A stretch of 64,000 nt of DNA, taken from positions 169,983-233,982 of the forward strand of contig CADAHS010000001.1 in NCBI GenBank assembly GCA_902787825.1, written 5' to 3'. The position numbers and the translations under genes were made by a program. Below, one piece after another: positions 42,650-51,922 of the stretch. The notes under the pieces are model-generated. The model was not told the origin of the DNA, ran no database searches, and saw nothing but the letters and a program-made list of their open reading frames with translations. The stretch comes from an uncultured Ruminococcus sp. GTDB lineage: Bacteria > Bacillota > Clostridia > Oscillospirales > Ruminococcaceae. How positions within the stretch are numbered: the stretch's first letter is position 1; each line of letters starts with the position of its first letter.

Positions 42650-43341
42650 TGAGCAGACAAAAATATAAGTACCGCATTGATGAACGTACAATAATAACAT
42701 TTACGCTTGATGTCAGACGCAGAAAGAGTATGTCTATAGCTTTCGTCGATGGGGAGATCGTTGTCCGTGTACCTTATGGTGTCACCAATAAGCAGATAAA
42801 CGATCTGTTGATTTCAAATGCGGACTGGATAAGAAATAATATGCTTTTGCAGCAAAATCGAATCGGTCTTCCAAAAACATATCTGAATGGGGAAAGGATA
42901 AGTCTTGTCGGCAAAACCTATGTGTTGCGATTTTTAAACAGTGATACATATTTTGCTCCTTTTCTTGATGATGTATCTTTGAATGTTGCGGTTTGCAGGG
43001 ACTATCCTGCGGATTTTTCCAGAAAACAGATCGACAGTTTTATTGAAAAACTTGCAAATGATGTTATAACACAAAGAATGAAGTATTGCTGCGATATCTC
43101 AGGACTTAGTCCATCAAAGGTCTCTTTGCGATCAATGACCTCTCGGTGGGGCTCGTGCAGCGCAAACGGCAATATTTCAATTAATTATAAGCTGATACAG
43201 TTTCCGGTAGAGTGTATTGATTATGTGTGTATACACGAACTATGTCATCTTAAACATATGGATCACAGCAAGGATTTCTGGGCATTGGTCGAAAGCCTCT
43301 GTCCGGAATGGAAATCGCTTCGTGACCGAATGAAATACTGA
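42649..43341 (+). CDS. YgjP-type M48-like metallopeptidase (DUF45)
   Basis: A 230-residue soluble protein of the YgjP/DUF45 family. RRRKSMSIAFVDGEIVVRVPYG opens the beta-rich N-terminal part, SMTSRWGSCSANGNISINYKL is the family hallmark, and the zinc motif is HELCHLKHMDHS (HExxH plus a third His). Role not established. Its start overlaps the stop of the SH3 protein gene, so both are co-translated. Confidence 0.9.
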   Translation: MSRQKYKYRIDERTIITFTLDVRRRKSMSIAFVDGEIVVRVPYGVTNKQINDLLISNADWIRNNMLLQQNRIGLPKTYLNGERISLVGKTYVLRFLNSDTYFAPFLDDVSLNVAVCRDYPADFSRKQIDSFIEKLANDVITQRMKYCCDISGLSPSKVSLRSMTSRWGSCSANGNISINYKLIQFPVECIDYVCIHELCHLKHMDHSKDFWALVESLCPEWKSLRDRMKY

Positions 43342-43351
43342 AAACAGCTGT

Positions 43352-43382
43352 GAGTCGGGTTAAATGCCCGGCTCTTTTTTAT
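43352..43382 (+). terminator. Terminator after the YgjP gene
   Basis: GAGTCGGG (43352-43359) pairs with CCCGGCTC (43367-43374), T6 tail. Confidence 0.85.
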
Positions 43383-43387
43383 TTGCG

Positions 43388-43416
43388 GAATAAACAAGGA
43401 AGTGTCTGAATATATT
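43388..43416 (+). promoter_or_regulatory. Possible sigma-E sporulation promoter of sipL-spoIVA
   Basis: GAATAAA (43388-43394) and GAATATATT (43408-43416) with a 13-bp spacer loosely fit the sigma-E pattern (ATA-type -35, CATAnnnT-type -10). There is no good sigma-A promoter in this gap, which fits a mother-cell gene. The match is weak. Confidence 0.4.
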
Positions 43417-43459
43417 ATCTTAGCAGGCAAAACTCAACGAAATTATAGGAGGCAAAGAA

Positions 43460-45025
43460 ATGTTTACAACTCAACTGAAAGTCGATAGGGAGACTTTTTC
43501 TGCGGCTTCAACGGTGCTGGATACATCCGTTGAACAGTCCGTGGAGAAGGATTTCGTACTTCCTGATTATTATGCAGATATATTCAGGATCCTCAAATGC
43601 ATTGTCAATGCAAGAGTGCTTTCTCAAACGATAAACGGCGGGAAGCTCTCGTTTGAGATGTGTGTGACCGCAAGAGTTCTATACTGCTCAGAAAATGACA
43701 GTAAGGTAAACTGTATCGTTCAGAATATGAACTATACAAAGTCTGTTGATATTGGCGATAACTGCTCAAATCCAAGTATCAGCATCACACCACACTGTGA
43801 CTATGTCAACTGCCGTGTGATAAGTCCCAGAAGACTCGATATCAGGGGAGCAGTCACATCAAGGATAAAGGTCAGCTGTGAGAAAAAACAAAGTATCGTT
43901 ACCGATGCTCAGGGCTGTAATATTCAGCTTAGAAAGCAGCTGCTTACATATCCCTCAAAGCGTCTGACAGCAGATAAACGTATAACGCTGATAGAGGAGC
44001 TTGAGCTTGCATCAGATAAACCGCCAGTGGATCAGGTCGTGAGAACAGACTGCTTCATTGAGCCTTCTGAACAAAAGATTATAGCAGGAAAACTCGTAAC
44101 AAAGGGCAATGCACAGATCTCAATGTGTTATTCTTGCATTAATACGTCCGGAGAAGAAACGCTTGAAAATATGCGGTTTTCGATCCCTTTCAGTCAGATA
44201 ATCGACATTGACGGTATTGATGAAAGCTTTGAAGCATCAGTAGAGATCACCCCTTCAGGGTGTGAGATAATGCCGTCTGCCGGATCACAATCGTCACTTG
44301 AATGTGAACTTGTGATGTTTGTAAACTGTGTTGCAGTAAAATACGAGACCGCTGAAGTTGTCACCGATGCATATTCGACTTGTTATGAATGTGAGATAAA
44401 AAGCAGCGAGGGGAGCATGGAAAGCGTTCCGATCAATGTTATGCAAACTGTTGTTTCTAAAGCTAAAGCATTGTATCCCGATGAGAGTATCAGATGCGTA
44501 TATGACAGCTGGGCAAACGTTGAAAACACCAATGTAAGCTACGATCCCGATAAAAAGGTATTCATAGTAAGCGGAAATACTAAGTTCAGCGTTCTTGCCA
44601 AAAGCGAAAGTGACCAGCCTGTGTTTTTGGTCGCAGAAGAGCCGTTTGAACAGGAAATATCAGCACCCGAGCAGCTTTCACAGCTTAATGACCGTAAGTG
44701 CGAACCATATGTCAGCGTGAAAAACTGCGAGTACACAATGCCGGATGATAATAGTATTGAATTAACAGCTGAACTTGTTATAAGAGCTTCAATGTCTGCA
44801 AGTGCAGCAAAACAGATCGTCAGCGATATATCTGTTCTTACTGACAAGCCAAAAGAGAAAAACGGTGATTGTGCGATAAAGCTTTGTTATTGCAGCGAGC
44901 AGGAGGATATCTGGGAGATCGCAAAAAGGTATTCCACATCGATCAGTGCGATCCTGGAAGAAAACGAGCTGAACGATGAGAACGCCGCTCGAAGCGGTAT
45001 GCTTCTTATCCCTTTGATAAATTAG
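43460..45025 (+). CDS. sipL: SipL-like spore coat protein (DUF3794 repeats plus LysM)
   Basis: A 521-residue protein. The N-terminal ~320 residues hold DUF3794-type units (VLPDYYADIFRILKCIV; VNCRVISPRRLDIRGAV), a third lies near 330-460, and residues ~470-520 form a LysM-like domain (CSEQEDIWEIAKRYSTSIS). This is the layout of SipL of Clostridioides difficile, whose LysM domain binds SpoIVA and anchors the coat to the forespore in the mother cell. The ATG follows ATAGGAGG. spoIVA begins 12 bp downstream, which strongly supports the assignment; in Bacillus the unrelated SpoVID fills this role. Confidence 0.85.
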   Translation: MFTTQLKVDRETFSAASTVLDTSVEQSVEKDFVLPDYYADIFRILKCIVNARVLSQTINGGKLSFEMCVTARVLYCSENDSKVNCIVQNMNYTKSVDIGDNCSNPSISITPHCDYVNCRVISPRRLDIRGAVTSRIKVSCEKKQSIVTDAQGCNIQLRKQLLTYPSKRLTADKRITLIEELELASDKPPVDQVVRTDCFIEPSEQKIIAGKLVTKGNAQISMCYSCINTSGEETLENMRFSIPFSQIIDIDGIDESFEASVEITPSGCEIMPSAGSQSSLECELVMFVNCVAVKYETAEVVTDAYSTCYECEIKSSEGSMESVPINVMQTVVSKAKALYPDESIRCVYDSWANVENTNVSYDPDKKVFIVSGNTKFSVLAKSESDQPVFLVAEEPFEQEISAPEQLSQLNDRKCEPYVSVKNCEYTMPDDNSIELTAELVIRASMSASAAKQIVSDISVLTDKPKEKNGDCAIKLCYCSEQEDIWEIAKRYSTSISAILEENELNDENAARSGMLLIPLIN

Positions 45026-45037
45026 GAGGTATAGAAT

Positions 45038-46513
45038 ATGGCAAAAGATATTTATGAGGATATTGCCGCAAGAACAGGCGGTGATATATACATCGGAGTT
45101 GTCGGTCCTGTCAGAACAGGTAAATCCACATTTATCAACAGATTTATGGAGCAGTTCGTTATACCTAATATTGAGAGTGATTTCCGAAAGGAACGAGCTA
45201 TTGACGAACTTCCGCAGTCAAGTGCAGGCAAAACGATAATGACGACCGAACCCAAATTCGTTCCCGAGGAAGCTGTAAGAATAACGATAGACGGTTCAGC
45301 AAGCTTTAATGTCAGAATGATAGACTGTGTAGGCTATATAATCCCAAGCGCCCTGGGGTATATCGAAAATGATGCACCGAGAATGGTCGACACCCCTTGG
45401 TTTGACGAACCTGTACCATTCAATATGGCTGCTGAGGTCGGTACAGAAAAGGTTATAACTCAACATTCGACAATAGGGCTTGTGGTAACCACGGACGGCA
45501 GCATCACCGATCTTCCGAGAGAAGAATATGAGGAATGTGAACAGCGTGTTATAAATGAGCTTCAGAGCATAAATAAGCCGTTTGTAGTGCTTATGAACTG
45601 TGTAGAACCGCAGTCAAAAGAGATCAGAGAGCTTTGCAGGGAGCTTTCAGAGAAATATGAAGCTCCCGTGCTGCCGGTCAGCTGTATCGACCTTGACGAA
45701 GATGATATCAGAAGCATTTTAACACAGGTTTTGTATGCTTTTCCTGTAAAAGAGATCAATATCTCAATGCCTAACTGGATCAATTCGCTTGAAAAAGGTC
45801 ATTGGCTGAAAGATGCAATTTACAGTCATATCAGACAGACAGCTGCATCTGTCAGAAGCCTTCGTGATATAGGAGATCTTGCCGACAGGATAGCCGATTG
45901 TGAATATATCACCGATGCTGGCGTTGCAGAGATAGACCTTGGGAACGGAATTGCAAGAATAAATGCAGCTTTGCAGCATTCATTGTTTTTCAAGATCATT
46001 GCTGAGGTGACAGGACTTGAGGTGAATGATGAAAATGAGCTGATGAGCAGAATATTTGAGCTTGTTAAGGTTAAAAACCGTTTTGATAAGTTTTCAAACG
46101 CCCTTGATGAAATGGAAGCAACAGGATACGGTATCGTTATGCCATCAATGGAGGAGTTATCACTTGACGAGCCTGAGATAATCAAGCAGGGAAGCAAATA
46201 CGGTATACGTCTGAAAGCGACTGCACCGGCGATACATTTGTTAAAAACTACTGTAAACACCGAGGTCGCACCGATCGTCGGCAGCGAAAAACAGTCAGAG
46301 GAGCTTGTGCTTTATATGCTCAATGATTTTGAAGACTCTCCTGAAAAGATATGGGAATCAAACATTTTCGGTAAATCACTTCACGAACTTGTAAATGAAG
46401 GGCTGCACGCAAAAATGGGTAAACTTCCGTCTGATGCAAGAAACCGTCTGAGGGAAACTATCGAGAGAATGATAAATGAAGGCTGTTCAGGTCTGATCTG
46501 TTTTATTCTCTGA
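45038..46513 (+). CDS. spoIVA: Stage IV sporulation protein A (coat ATPase)
   Basis: Mother-cell ATPase that polymerises on the outer forespore membrane and forms the basement layer of the coat. 491 residues. Walker A is GPVRTGKS at 23-30, MIDCVGYIIP the Walker B region, and the C-terminal end FILC-like segment (SGLICFIL) is the membrane-targeting part. The start MAKDIYEDIAARTGGDIYIG is standard. Co-transcribed with sipL and ended by a strong terminator. Confidence 0.97.
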   Translation: MAKDIYEDIAARTGGDIYIGVVGPVRTGKSTFINRFMEQFVIPNIESDFRKERAIDELPQSSAGKTIMTTEPKFVPEEAVRITIDGSASFNVRMIDCVGYIIPSALGYIENDAPRMVDTPWFDEPVPFNMAAEVGTEKVITQHSTIGLVVTTDGSITDLPREEYEECEQRVINELQSINKPFVVLMNCVEPQSKEIRELCRELSEKYEAPVLPVSCIDLDEDDIRSILTQVLYAFPVKEINISMPNWINSLEKGHWLKDAIYSHIRQTAASVRSLRDIGDLADRIADCEYITDAGVAEIDLGNGIARINAALQHSLFFKIIAEVTGLEVNDENELMSRIFELVKVKNRFDKFSNALDEMEATGYGIVMPSMEELSLDEPEIIKQGSKYGIRLKATAPAIHLLKTTVNTEVAPIVGSEKQSEELVLYMLNDFEDSPEKIWESNIFGKSLHELVNEGLHAKMGKLPSDARNRLRETIERMINEGCSGLICFIL

Positions 46514-46540
46514 TTTTCAGTCTGATTTCGTTGAGATTAC

Positions 46541-46583
46541 AAAAACAGTCCGGTGCTGTTAGTTTCAGTACCGGACTGTTTTT
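46541..46583. terminator. Bidirectional terminator between spoIVA and the HD-GYP gene
   Basis: AAAAACAGTCCGGT (46541-46554) pairs with ACCGGACTGTTTTT (46570-46583); T runs on both strands. Confidence 0.92.
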
Positions 46584-48276
46584 AGCATTCTATTGAGCTG
46601 TAATAGGCTTCAAGTTTTGGCTTTGCTTTAATATAGTAAGGTTCAAGCGATTTGTCAAACTGATTGCCCATACCTTCCATTATTATCTTATCAGCCTGTT
46701 CAAACGACATTTTTTCTTTGTAAACACGCTTGCTGACCAATGCGTCATACACATCGGCAATAGCCATTATACGAGCTTCAAGCGGTATCTCTTCACCCTT
46801 GAGTCTATCAGGATATCCCGAGCCGTCCCAGCGTTCGTGATGAAAGTGCGCAACATTTTCAGCAATAGTATGGAACTGAATATCCTCTGTTCCTTCAAGT
46901 ATCTGATGCACGATTTTTGCGCCTTCAGCAGCGTGAGTTTTCATGATCGCAAATTCTTCATCGGTAAATCTTCCCGGCTTACGCAAAATAGCATCGTCAA
47001 CTGCGATCTTGCCCAGATCGTGCATCGGAGCGGCTTTTATGAGCTTTTTATAGAACTCATCAGACAGATCTTTGAATCGATCTTTTTTCATTTCATCCGT
47101 CAGCAGTTTTACACCCTCGCTTGTACGTTTGATGTGACCGCCTGTTGAGTTGTCACGGCTTTCGACCATAGCTGCCATTCCAAGGATAAGCTTGTCGTGC
47201 ATCTCAACGATATGAGCTGTTTTCTGTGCGACTTCATTTATAAGTTCATCATTGAATGAGTCAATCAGTTTTATGTACTGCTGGTTTTTGGTATCATCTG
47301 TTATATAGAATTGATATCCTCTGTTCTTTCTGCCGTCAAACAGATACACGATTTCGATAAGAAATACTTTGTCGTTTTTGTCGTAGTATATCTTGTTTTT
47401 GGAATTATCTTTTTTGAAATCCTCCAGCCATTTCAAAGCTGTGGTCTTCATTATTTCAAGATTATTGATCGGCTTGTCAACAGTAAGCTCGTAAAGCTCA
47501 GGGAAGATCCTCTTTGCAGTTTTATTGCTTCCAAGGTATCTGAATCTGAAATCGAACGAAATAAAACCTGTCGAACCCGATTCTACCATTGAATCTATCG
47601 CCGTATCGGATATATCATATAATGTTATCTTGTAAATGATTATAAGATACATTATCTGACCGAAAACATACGCCGCAGGGAGAAGTTCTACACCTTCCAC
47701 AAGCTGTTTGCCGGCAAAGTAAGCAAGCATCGCCACAAGCTCGGACAGACACAGAAGGTATATCATCGTTCTTGATACCTGGTTTTTACGGAAATAGCTG
47801 TATACAGTTGCAATGATACTCATTGCAAAATACGTTATTACGATGACTACAAAGACATTGTGCATGAAACTATATGTCTTGTTTATCTTAACGACATCAC
47901 CAACGATCTCAAATGACATATCTTTTTTGTAGAAAATGTCAGAATAGCCGATCGACAACACAGAAATGTAAATGATCGTGCTTATAGTCATCAAGGTGAC
48001 TCGTATGAACCTGCTCAGCTTGATATGGCAAAGGCTGAATACCATGAACATTATGAACATCAGCAAAAAGCATCCGCCAATATATGCGATCTTTTTTCCT
48101 GCAATAGCTTCCTCAAGGCTTGTAGCTCTTGCAAACATGGAAAATCCAAGATTTGTTATAGGAACAAGCACAAACACCAGTGAAATATGAATATCAAAGT
48201 GTTTATGCCACATTGCAAGGTAAATTATAGATAGAACCAGCGAAATCGCAAGCATCGTATCATAGAATAAAGACAC
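46582..48276 (-). CDS. Membrane HD-GYP domain protein (probable c-di-GMP phosphodiesterase)
   Basis: A 564-residue protein. About seven membrane helices fill residues 1-230, like the histidine-kinase type N-terminal 7TM region. A PAS-like stretch follows (~235-350), then the HD-GYP domain. HD is at 419-420 in MHDLGKIAVDDA, and HHERWDGSGYP at 479-489 is the GYP motif, so catalytic residues look complete. It should hydrolyse cyclic di-GMP. Start is GTG 48276 behind AAGGAGGT; no ATG is near. A hairpin lies in the leader. Confidence 0.9.
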   Translation of the reverse strand: MSLFYDTMLAISLVLSIIYLAMWHKHFDIHISLVFVLVPITNLGFSMFARATSLEEAIAGKKIAYIGGCFLLMFIMFMVFSLCHIKLSRFIRVTLMTISTIIYISVLSIGYSDIFYKKDMSFEIVGDVVKINKTYSFMHNVFVVIVITYFAMSIIATVYSYFRKNQVSRTMIYLLCLSELVAMLAYFAGKQLVEGVELLPAAYVFGQIMYLIIIYKITLYDISDTAIDSMVESGSTGFISFDFRFRYLGSNKTAKRIFPELYELTVDKPINNLEIMKTTALKWLEDFKKDNSKNKIYYDKNDKVFLIEIVYLFDGRKNRGYQFYITDDTKNQQYIKLIDSFNDELINEVAQKTAHIVEMHDKLILGMAAMVESRDNSTGGHIKRTSEGVKLLTDEMKKDRFKDLSDEFYKKLIKAAPMHDLGKIAVDDAILRKPGRFTDEEFAIMKTHAAEGAKIVHQILEGTEDIQFHTIAENVAHFHHERWDGSGYPDRLKGEEIPLEARIMAIADVYDALVSKRVYKEKMSFEQADKIIMEGMGNQFDKSLEPYYIKAKPKLEAYYSSIEC

Positions 48277-48294
48277 TTATCCGACCTCCTTTTT

Positions 48295-48315
48295 ATCAAC
48301 TGACATATAGTTGAT
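48295..48315 (-). promoter_or_regulatory. Leader hairpin of the HD-GYP gene
   Basis: ATCAACT (48295-48301) pairs with AGTTGAT (48309-48315), directly before the ribosome site AAGGAGGT. It may tune translation or be an operator. Confidence 0.4.
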
Positions 48316-48335
48316 GGTTGTTCATATTCTATTAT

Positions 48336-48364
48336 ATTATACCAAAACACCTGTTGATTGTCAA
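48336..48364 (-). promoter_or_regulatory. Promoter of the HD-GYP gene
   Basis: Minus strand TTGACA (48364-48359), 17-bp spacer, TATAAT (48341-48336). Confidence 0.88.
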
Positions 48365-48395
48365 TAGTTTTCCGCCTGTTCACGCTTGTTTGTGC

Positions 48396-48442
48396 ACCAA
48401 AAAGCACCTTTTACGAATGCATTGTGCATTGCAAAAGGTGCT
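48396..48442 (-). terminator. Terminator of the CWB2-C39 gene
   Basis: Minus-strand stem AGCACCTTTT / AAAAGGTGCT (48442-48433 with 48412-48403) with TTTTTGG after it. Confidence 0.8.
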
Positions 48443-48449
48443 TGTAAGA

Positions 48450-51400
48450 TCAGAGCTTTTTATAAATTACCAAAGACTGGCGGTTCTGAAGAGTGTATAT
48501 CTTCATGAAATGGCTGAAAGAGTGACGAACTGTAAATCCCCAGCCTACATCAGCGATGATGAACTGATTGGTGGTCTCATCATAGCCGGTGATAACCGAG
48601 CCATGCTGATGAGCGACCCAAGTAAGGGTGTATGTACCTGTACCGTCGTGGGTATATCTTTCGCCTCTGTTTATCGTGAAATTGGTGTATGATGACGGAT
48701 CGTTGCCTCTTGTTATCCACCAGATCACCAGACTGTGTCCAAGCTCCAGCTCGTGCTTGATGCCTTCAAGATCAAGTCCGTCAGATGTGTTTATCGAGCC
48801 CGTGTCAAGCTTGTACCAGCACATATTCTTGTTGTTGTCGGTGTGAACGTCGATCTGATACTGATCTCTTACGCCGATAGATTTGAGATATTTGTTAGTT
48901 GTTTCTGCAAGTGCAGGAGCCATAACACCATAACCGTAATCAGTATATGGATTACCCCAGGAGGCGTAATTCGGATCTCCCACATAGTTTGGGAGAATAG
49001 TCAGGTACTTATCAGCGAGCAGATTCTTTGTACAGGGGAGTTTCAGTCCTCTGTTGAGCTGTGTTGCGAGTGCGGTAGTCTCACACCCTGTCGGCAACGG
49101 ACTTCCGCCCTCCCAGCCAAGCTGGCTTATCGGACCGAAATTCAAGTTCATATATCCGCCAAACTGGCTTGCCTGGACATATCCGATGCTCGTGTTGTTA
49201 GTGCCGGGAACATAGACCCTGTACCAGCTGCTTGAATATTTTCCTTTCTGGGTGAGTACAACACCTGCCTGACCATAATAAAGCACAGCAGATGATGTGT
49301 TTGCTGATGCATAGATCCTGAAAGCGGTTTTGCTCTTAATTGTTGAGTCGGTCGCATCGGAGAAAACAGCCTCTTTTGTAGTGCTGTATGCATTGATTAT
49401 TCCGCAGACTTTGAAGTTATATCTTGTGCTTCGTTCAAGCCTGTTGAAAGTATAGCTGTTTGCATTGGTTGTATAAGATCGCCACTGACCGTCCTTGTAG
49501 ATAGAAACTCTGTATGAGGACACACCATACTGTTTTTCCCATTTTAGTTTGATGTAATGCTCACCCGATTCGCTCAGCAGCATATTGGGTGCCTGATTTA
49601 TGTTTGTTACTATCTTTGCAGAAGGTGAGTAACCACCGTAGTACGCATTTCCGGCGCTGTCAACAAACACAGCTCTAACTTTATATTCATTATTGTTGCT
49701 TCCTGAGGCTCTTGTATCTGAATAAGAATTAGTCGTGCTCGTACCGATGAGATCGTATCTGCCGGATATCAGCTTGAATATCTGATAGTAGCTGCATTTT
49801 ACAGAACTCCAGCTGAGAACTGTTGATGCTGCGTTTGAACTTGCAGAAAGGCTCTTTACTGTTTCAGGAGCAGTTCCTGCGGCAGCGACCATTGTTTTTG
49901 ATCCGGCTACCACGTTCCCATCAGCTGATAGTGCATCTACGCAGAATGTGTAGCTCGTTGCGGCAGCACCTTTAACTGTATATGATAACTTGTCTGTTAC
50001 AGCGATTATCTTTTTATCAGGTGAGATCGTGCTTATGCGGTACAAAGATGCACCTTTCACCGTGTTCCATTTAAGAGTTATGCTGTTTCCATCAGTCTTT
50101 GCTGTTGCAGGAGAACTGAGGATCATCATAACCGAGTTATTGCTGATAAGACCGGTCCCGCCAAGAATTGCGACATAGTTGATGTCAGACTTTGAAGCAT
50201 AGTTCCTTGCTTGAGTTGTAGCATTATCAGCAGTAAGTATCAGAGGACTGTTATAGCTCATAGCCAGCGGACCTCCGCACAGCCCATCAGGAAAATTCAT
50301 TCCATAAGCAAGTACCATAGTTTTTGGCTTTGAAAAATACTTTGATGCAACGTTTACAGATGTTTCATATCTGTTTGCGCCGCCAATTCTTGATACGGAT
50401 GTATAGAGACCTTTGAGCTGAGTCTGGATATCGTCGCTGACTGCAACTTTTCCGCCGATTATAGTAGCCTTTGTACCGCTGAGAGTTCCTATAAATGATC
50501 TTTGATTGGAATTAAGCGTCTTGCCGTTTACAAGAAGTATAGGCTTTCCGACTGCGGAAGCCGATAATGCATCAGCATAATTGATACCCGATGCAACAAG
50601 CAGCTCCTGATTTGTCACGCCGGCCTCTTTCAGTACCAGCAAATTTGTTAAATACCTGTCAGGACCACTGACTCTGACAACATTATAATTCTTGAGTTTA
50701 TCCTGAGTTTGCTGAGAAACAGCTTTTGTTCCGCCGATGATATAAACCGTTGCATTTTCTTCGGCATTATCTCCGATATATTTTACCAGCCTGTCAGTGA
50801 TAACATCAGCCGGTGCGGTTATAAGCAGGGGAGCGTTCCTCACCTTTGCAAGATATGCTGCTGATAGTGCGTCTGCCGAGTCAAGCCCGGAGGCTACGAT
50901 AACGCTTGGGAACTTCTTGTTGCCGTTATTGGCTTTAAGCGTATCTGCGATCTTGAATGCAGTCTCGTATCTATTACTGCCATAGATCCTCTGAGTTGCC
51001 CTTGCAATAGTCTGTGTTTCTGTTTTTCCGCAGTGCAGGCAGCTTCTTGACATCTGACCGTCAGATATCGGCGTGGAAGGCTTTGCAGTGCTCCAGCCAG
51101 AGAACTTGTGAGCATTCTTGTCAACCGGTATAGACCTGCTGACCTGAAGCTTGCATTTGCTGCAATAACCGCTTTGAGTACCTTCCTGCGAACAGGTCGC
51201 CTCCTTTGTGGTGACCCACTTTTCAACACTGTGATCGCACTTGATTATATCATATTCAAATTCGTTTTGTTCAGCATATTTCTGCGCAGCAGAGCCTTCA
51301 TAGCACAGGACCATAAATGTGCTGATCTTTTCATATCCGTTTTGTGTACGCTTGTATCCAAATGCATGATCGCCGATGATTTTTACACCCGAAGGCACAC

Positions 51401-51677
51401 TTACACTTTTTTGCTGTTCAAGATTTGAAAAAGCATCGCTTTTAATGGCTGTAACTGCTTTTGCATCTATCGTTTCAGGTATTACGATCTCTGAAGACGT
51501 GCCTTTGTATTTTGTCAGCGAAACAGTTCCGTCATTGAGAATTTCGTATTCATAGTCTGCAAAAACAGCAGCATTTGCAGTTATCGACATATGTTCAGAT
51601 ATTACGTCCAGTCCCGGAGTAAATCCTGCGCCAAAGGTTATAGCCAATGACAATGCCAGTGTTACAACTTTTTTCAT
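48450..51677 (-). CDS. Secreted cell-wall protein: CWB2 repeats, Fn3-like region, SH3-like region, C39-type peptidase
   Basis: A 1,075-residue exported protein. Order: signal peptide 1-~36 (MKKVVTLALSLAITFGAGF, ...ANA); a BspA-like leucine-rich piece ~40-125; a CxxC-containing segment ~145-225 (CSQEGTQSGYCSKCKLQV, CLHCGKTET); three cell-wall-binding-2 repeats ~235-520 (RIYGSNRYETAFKIAD, VRVSGPDRYLTNLLVL, SRIGGANRYETSVNVA); Fn3-like units ~520-780; an SH3-like part ~785-840; and a C39-type peptidase ~850-1075. The triad is Cys865 (PTGCETTALA), His1025 (QHGSVITGYD) and Asp1043 (IADVGWG). It should bind the wall through CWB2 and cut a peptide bond of unknown substrate. Promoter carries a perfect palindrome. 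Confidence 0.88.
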   Translation of the reverse strand: MKKVVTLALSLAITFGAGFTPGLDVISEHMSITANAAVFADYEYEILNDGTVSLTKYKGTSSEIVIPETIDAKAVTAIKSDAFSNLEQQKSVSVPSGVKIIGDHAFGYKRTQNGYEKISTFMVLCYEGSAAQKYAEQNEFEYDIIKCDHSVEKWVTTKEATCSQEGTQSGYCSKCKLQVSRSIPVDKNAHKFSGWSTAKPSTPISDGQMSRSCLHCGKTETQTIARATQRIYGSNRYETAFKIADTLKANNGNKKFPSVIVASGLDSADALSAAYLAKVRNAPLLITAPADVITDRLVKYIGDNAEENATVYIIGGTKAVSQQTQDKLKNYNVVRVSGPDRYLTNLLVLKEAGVTNQELLVASGINYADALSASAVGKPILLVNGKTLNSNQRSFIGTLSGTKATIIGGKVAVSDDIQTQLKGLYTSVSRIGGANRYETSVNVASKYFSKPKTMVLAYGMNFPDGLCGGPLAMSYNSPLILTADNATTQARNYASKSDINYVAILGGTGLISNNSVMMILSSPATAKTDGNSITLKWNTVKGASLYRISTISPDKKIIAVTDKLSYTVKGAAATSYTFCVDALSADGNVVAGSKTMVAAAGTAPETVKSLSASSNAASTVLSWSSVKCSYYQIFKLISGRYDLIGTSTTNSYSDTRASGSNNNEYKVRAVFVDSAGNAYYGGYSPSAKIVTNINQAPNMLLSESGEHYIKLKWEKQYGVSSYRVSIYKDGQWRSYTTNANSYTFNRLERSTRYNFKVCGIINAYSTTKEAVFSDATDSTIKSKTAFRIYASANTSSAVLYYGQAGVVLTQKGKYSSSWYRVYVPGTNNTSIGYVQASQFGGYMNLNFGPISQLGWEGGSPLPTGCETTALATQLNRGLKLPCTKNLLADKYLTILPNYVGDPNYASWGNPYTDYGYGVMAPALAETTNKYLKSIGVRDQYQIDVHTDNNKNMCWYKLDTGSINTSDGLDLEGIKHELELGHSLVIWWITRGNDPSSYTNFTINRGERYTHDGTGTYTLTWVAHQHGSVITGYDETTNQFIIADVGWGFTVRHSFSHFMKIYTLQNRQSLVIYKKL

Positions 51678-51692
51678 CTTATGTCCTCCATC

Positions 51693-51711
51693 AATATATT
51701 GTCAATATATT
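51693..51711. promoter_or_regulatory. 19-bp palindrome at the CWB2-C39 transcript start
   Basis: AATATATTG-T-CAATATATT, two 9-bp arms around one base, lying directly next to the -10 box (51712-51717) of the gene. Its place is ideal for a repressor; as RNA it would also form a stem just before the ribosome site GGAGG. Confidence 0.55.
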
Positions 51712-51740
51712 ATTATACAATAGTACTATTTTAAAGTCAA
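51712..51740 (-). promoter_or_regulatory. Promoter of the CWB2-C39 gene
   Basis: Minus strand TTGACT (51740-51735), 17-bp spacer, TATAAT (51717-51712). Confidence 0.82.
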
Positions 51741-51845
51741 TATCGTTATAATTACAAATTAATCTCGATTTTTCAGGGCGATTTGTATGAATTATCGTAT
51801 TATCAGGCTCTGAATATGTATTTTTTATTAAAATTAACGTATTTC

Positions 51846-51874
51846 TTGACAAATCGTAACAGCTATGATAAAAT
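51846..51874 (+). promoter_or_regulatory. Promoter of the GGDEF-like gene
   Basis: TTGACA (51846-51851), 17-bp spacer, TAAAAT (51869-51874). It faces away from the CWB2-C39 promoter; the two share a ~100-bp AT-rich gap. Confidence 0.8.
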
Positions 51875-51922
51875 AGAAATAAATAAATGAAATATATTAC
51901 AGTCAGATTGGAGGAAGCCATT

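Noticed and set aside
51678-51760. c-di-GMP riboswitch upstream of the CWB2-C39 gene
   Set aside because: The promoter leaves a leader of only about 35 nt, and I find no GEMM-like core.
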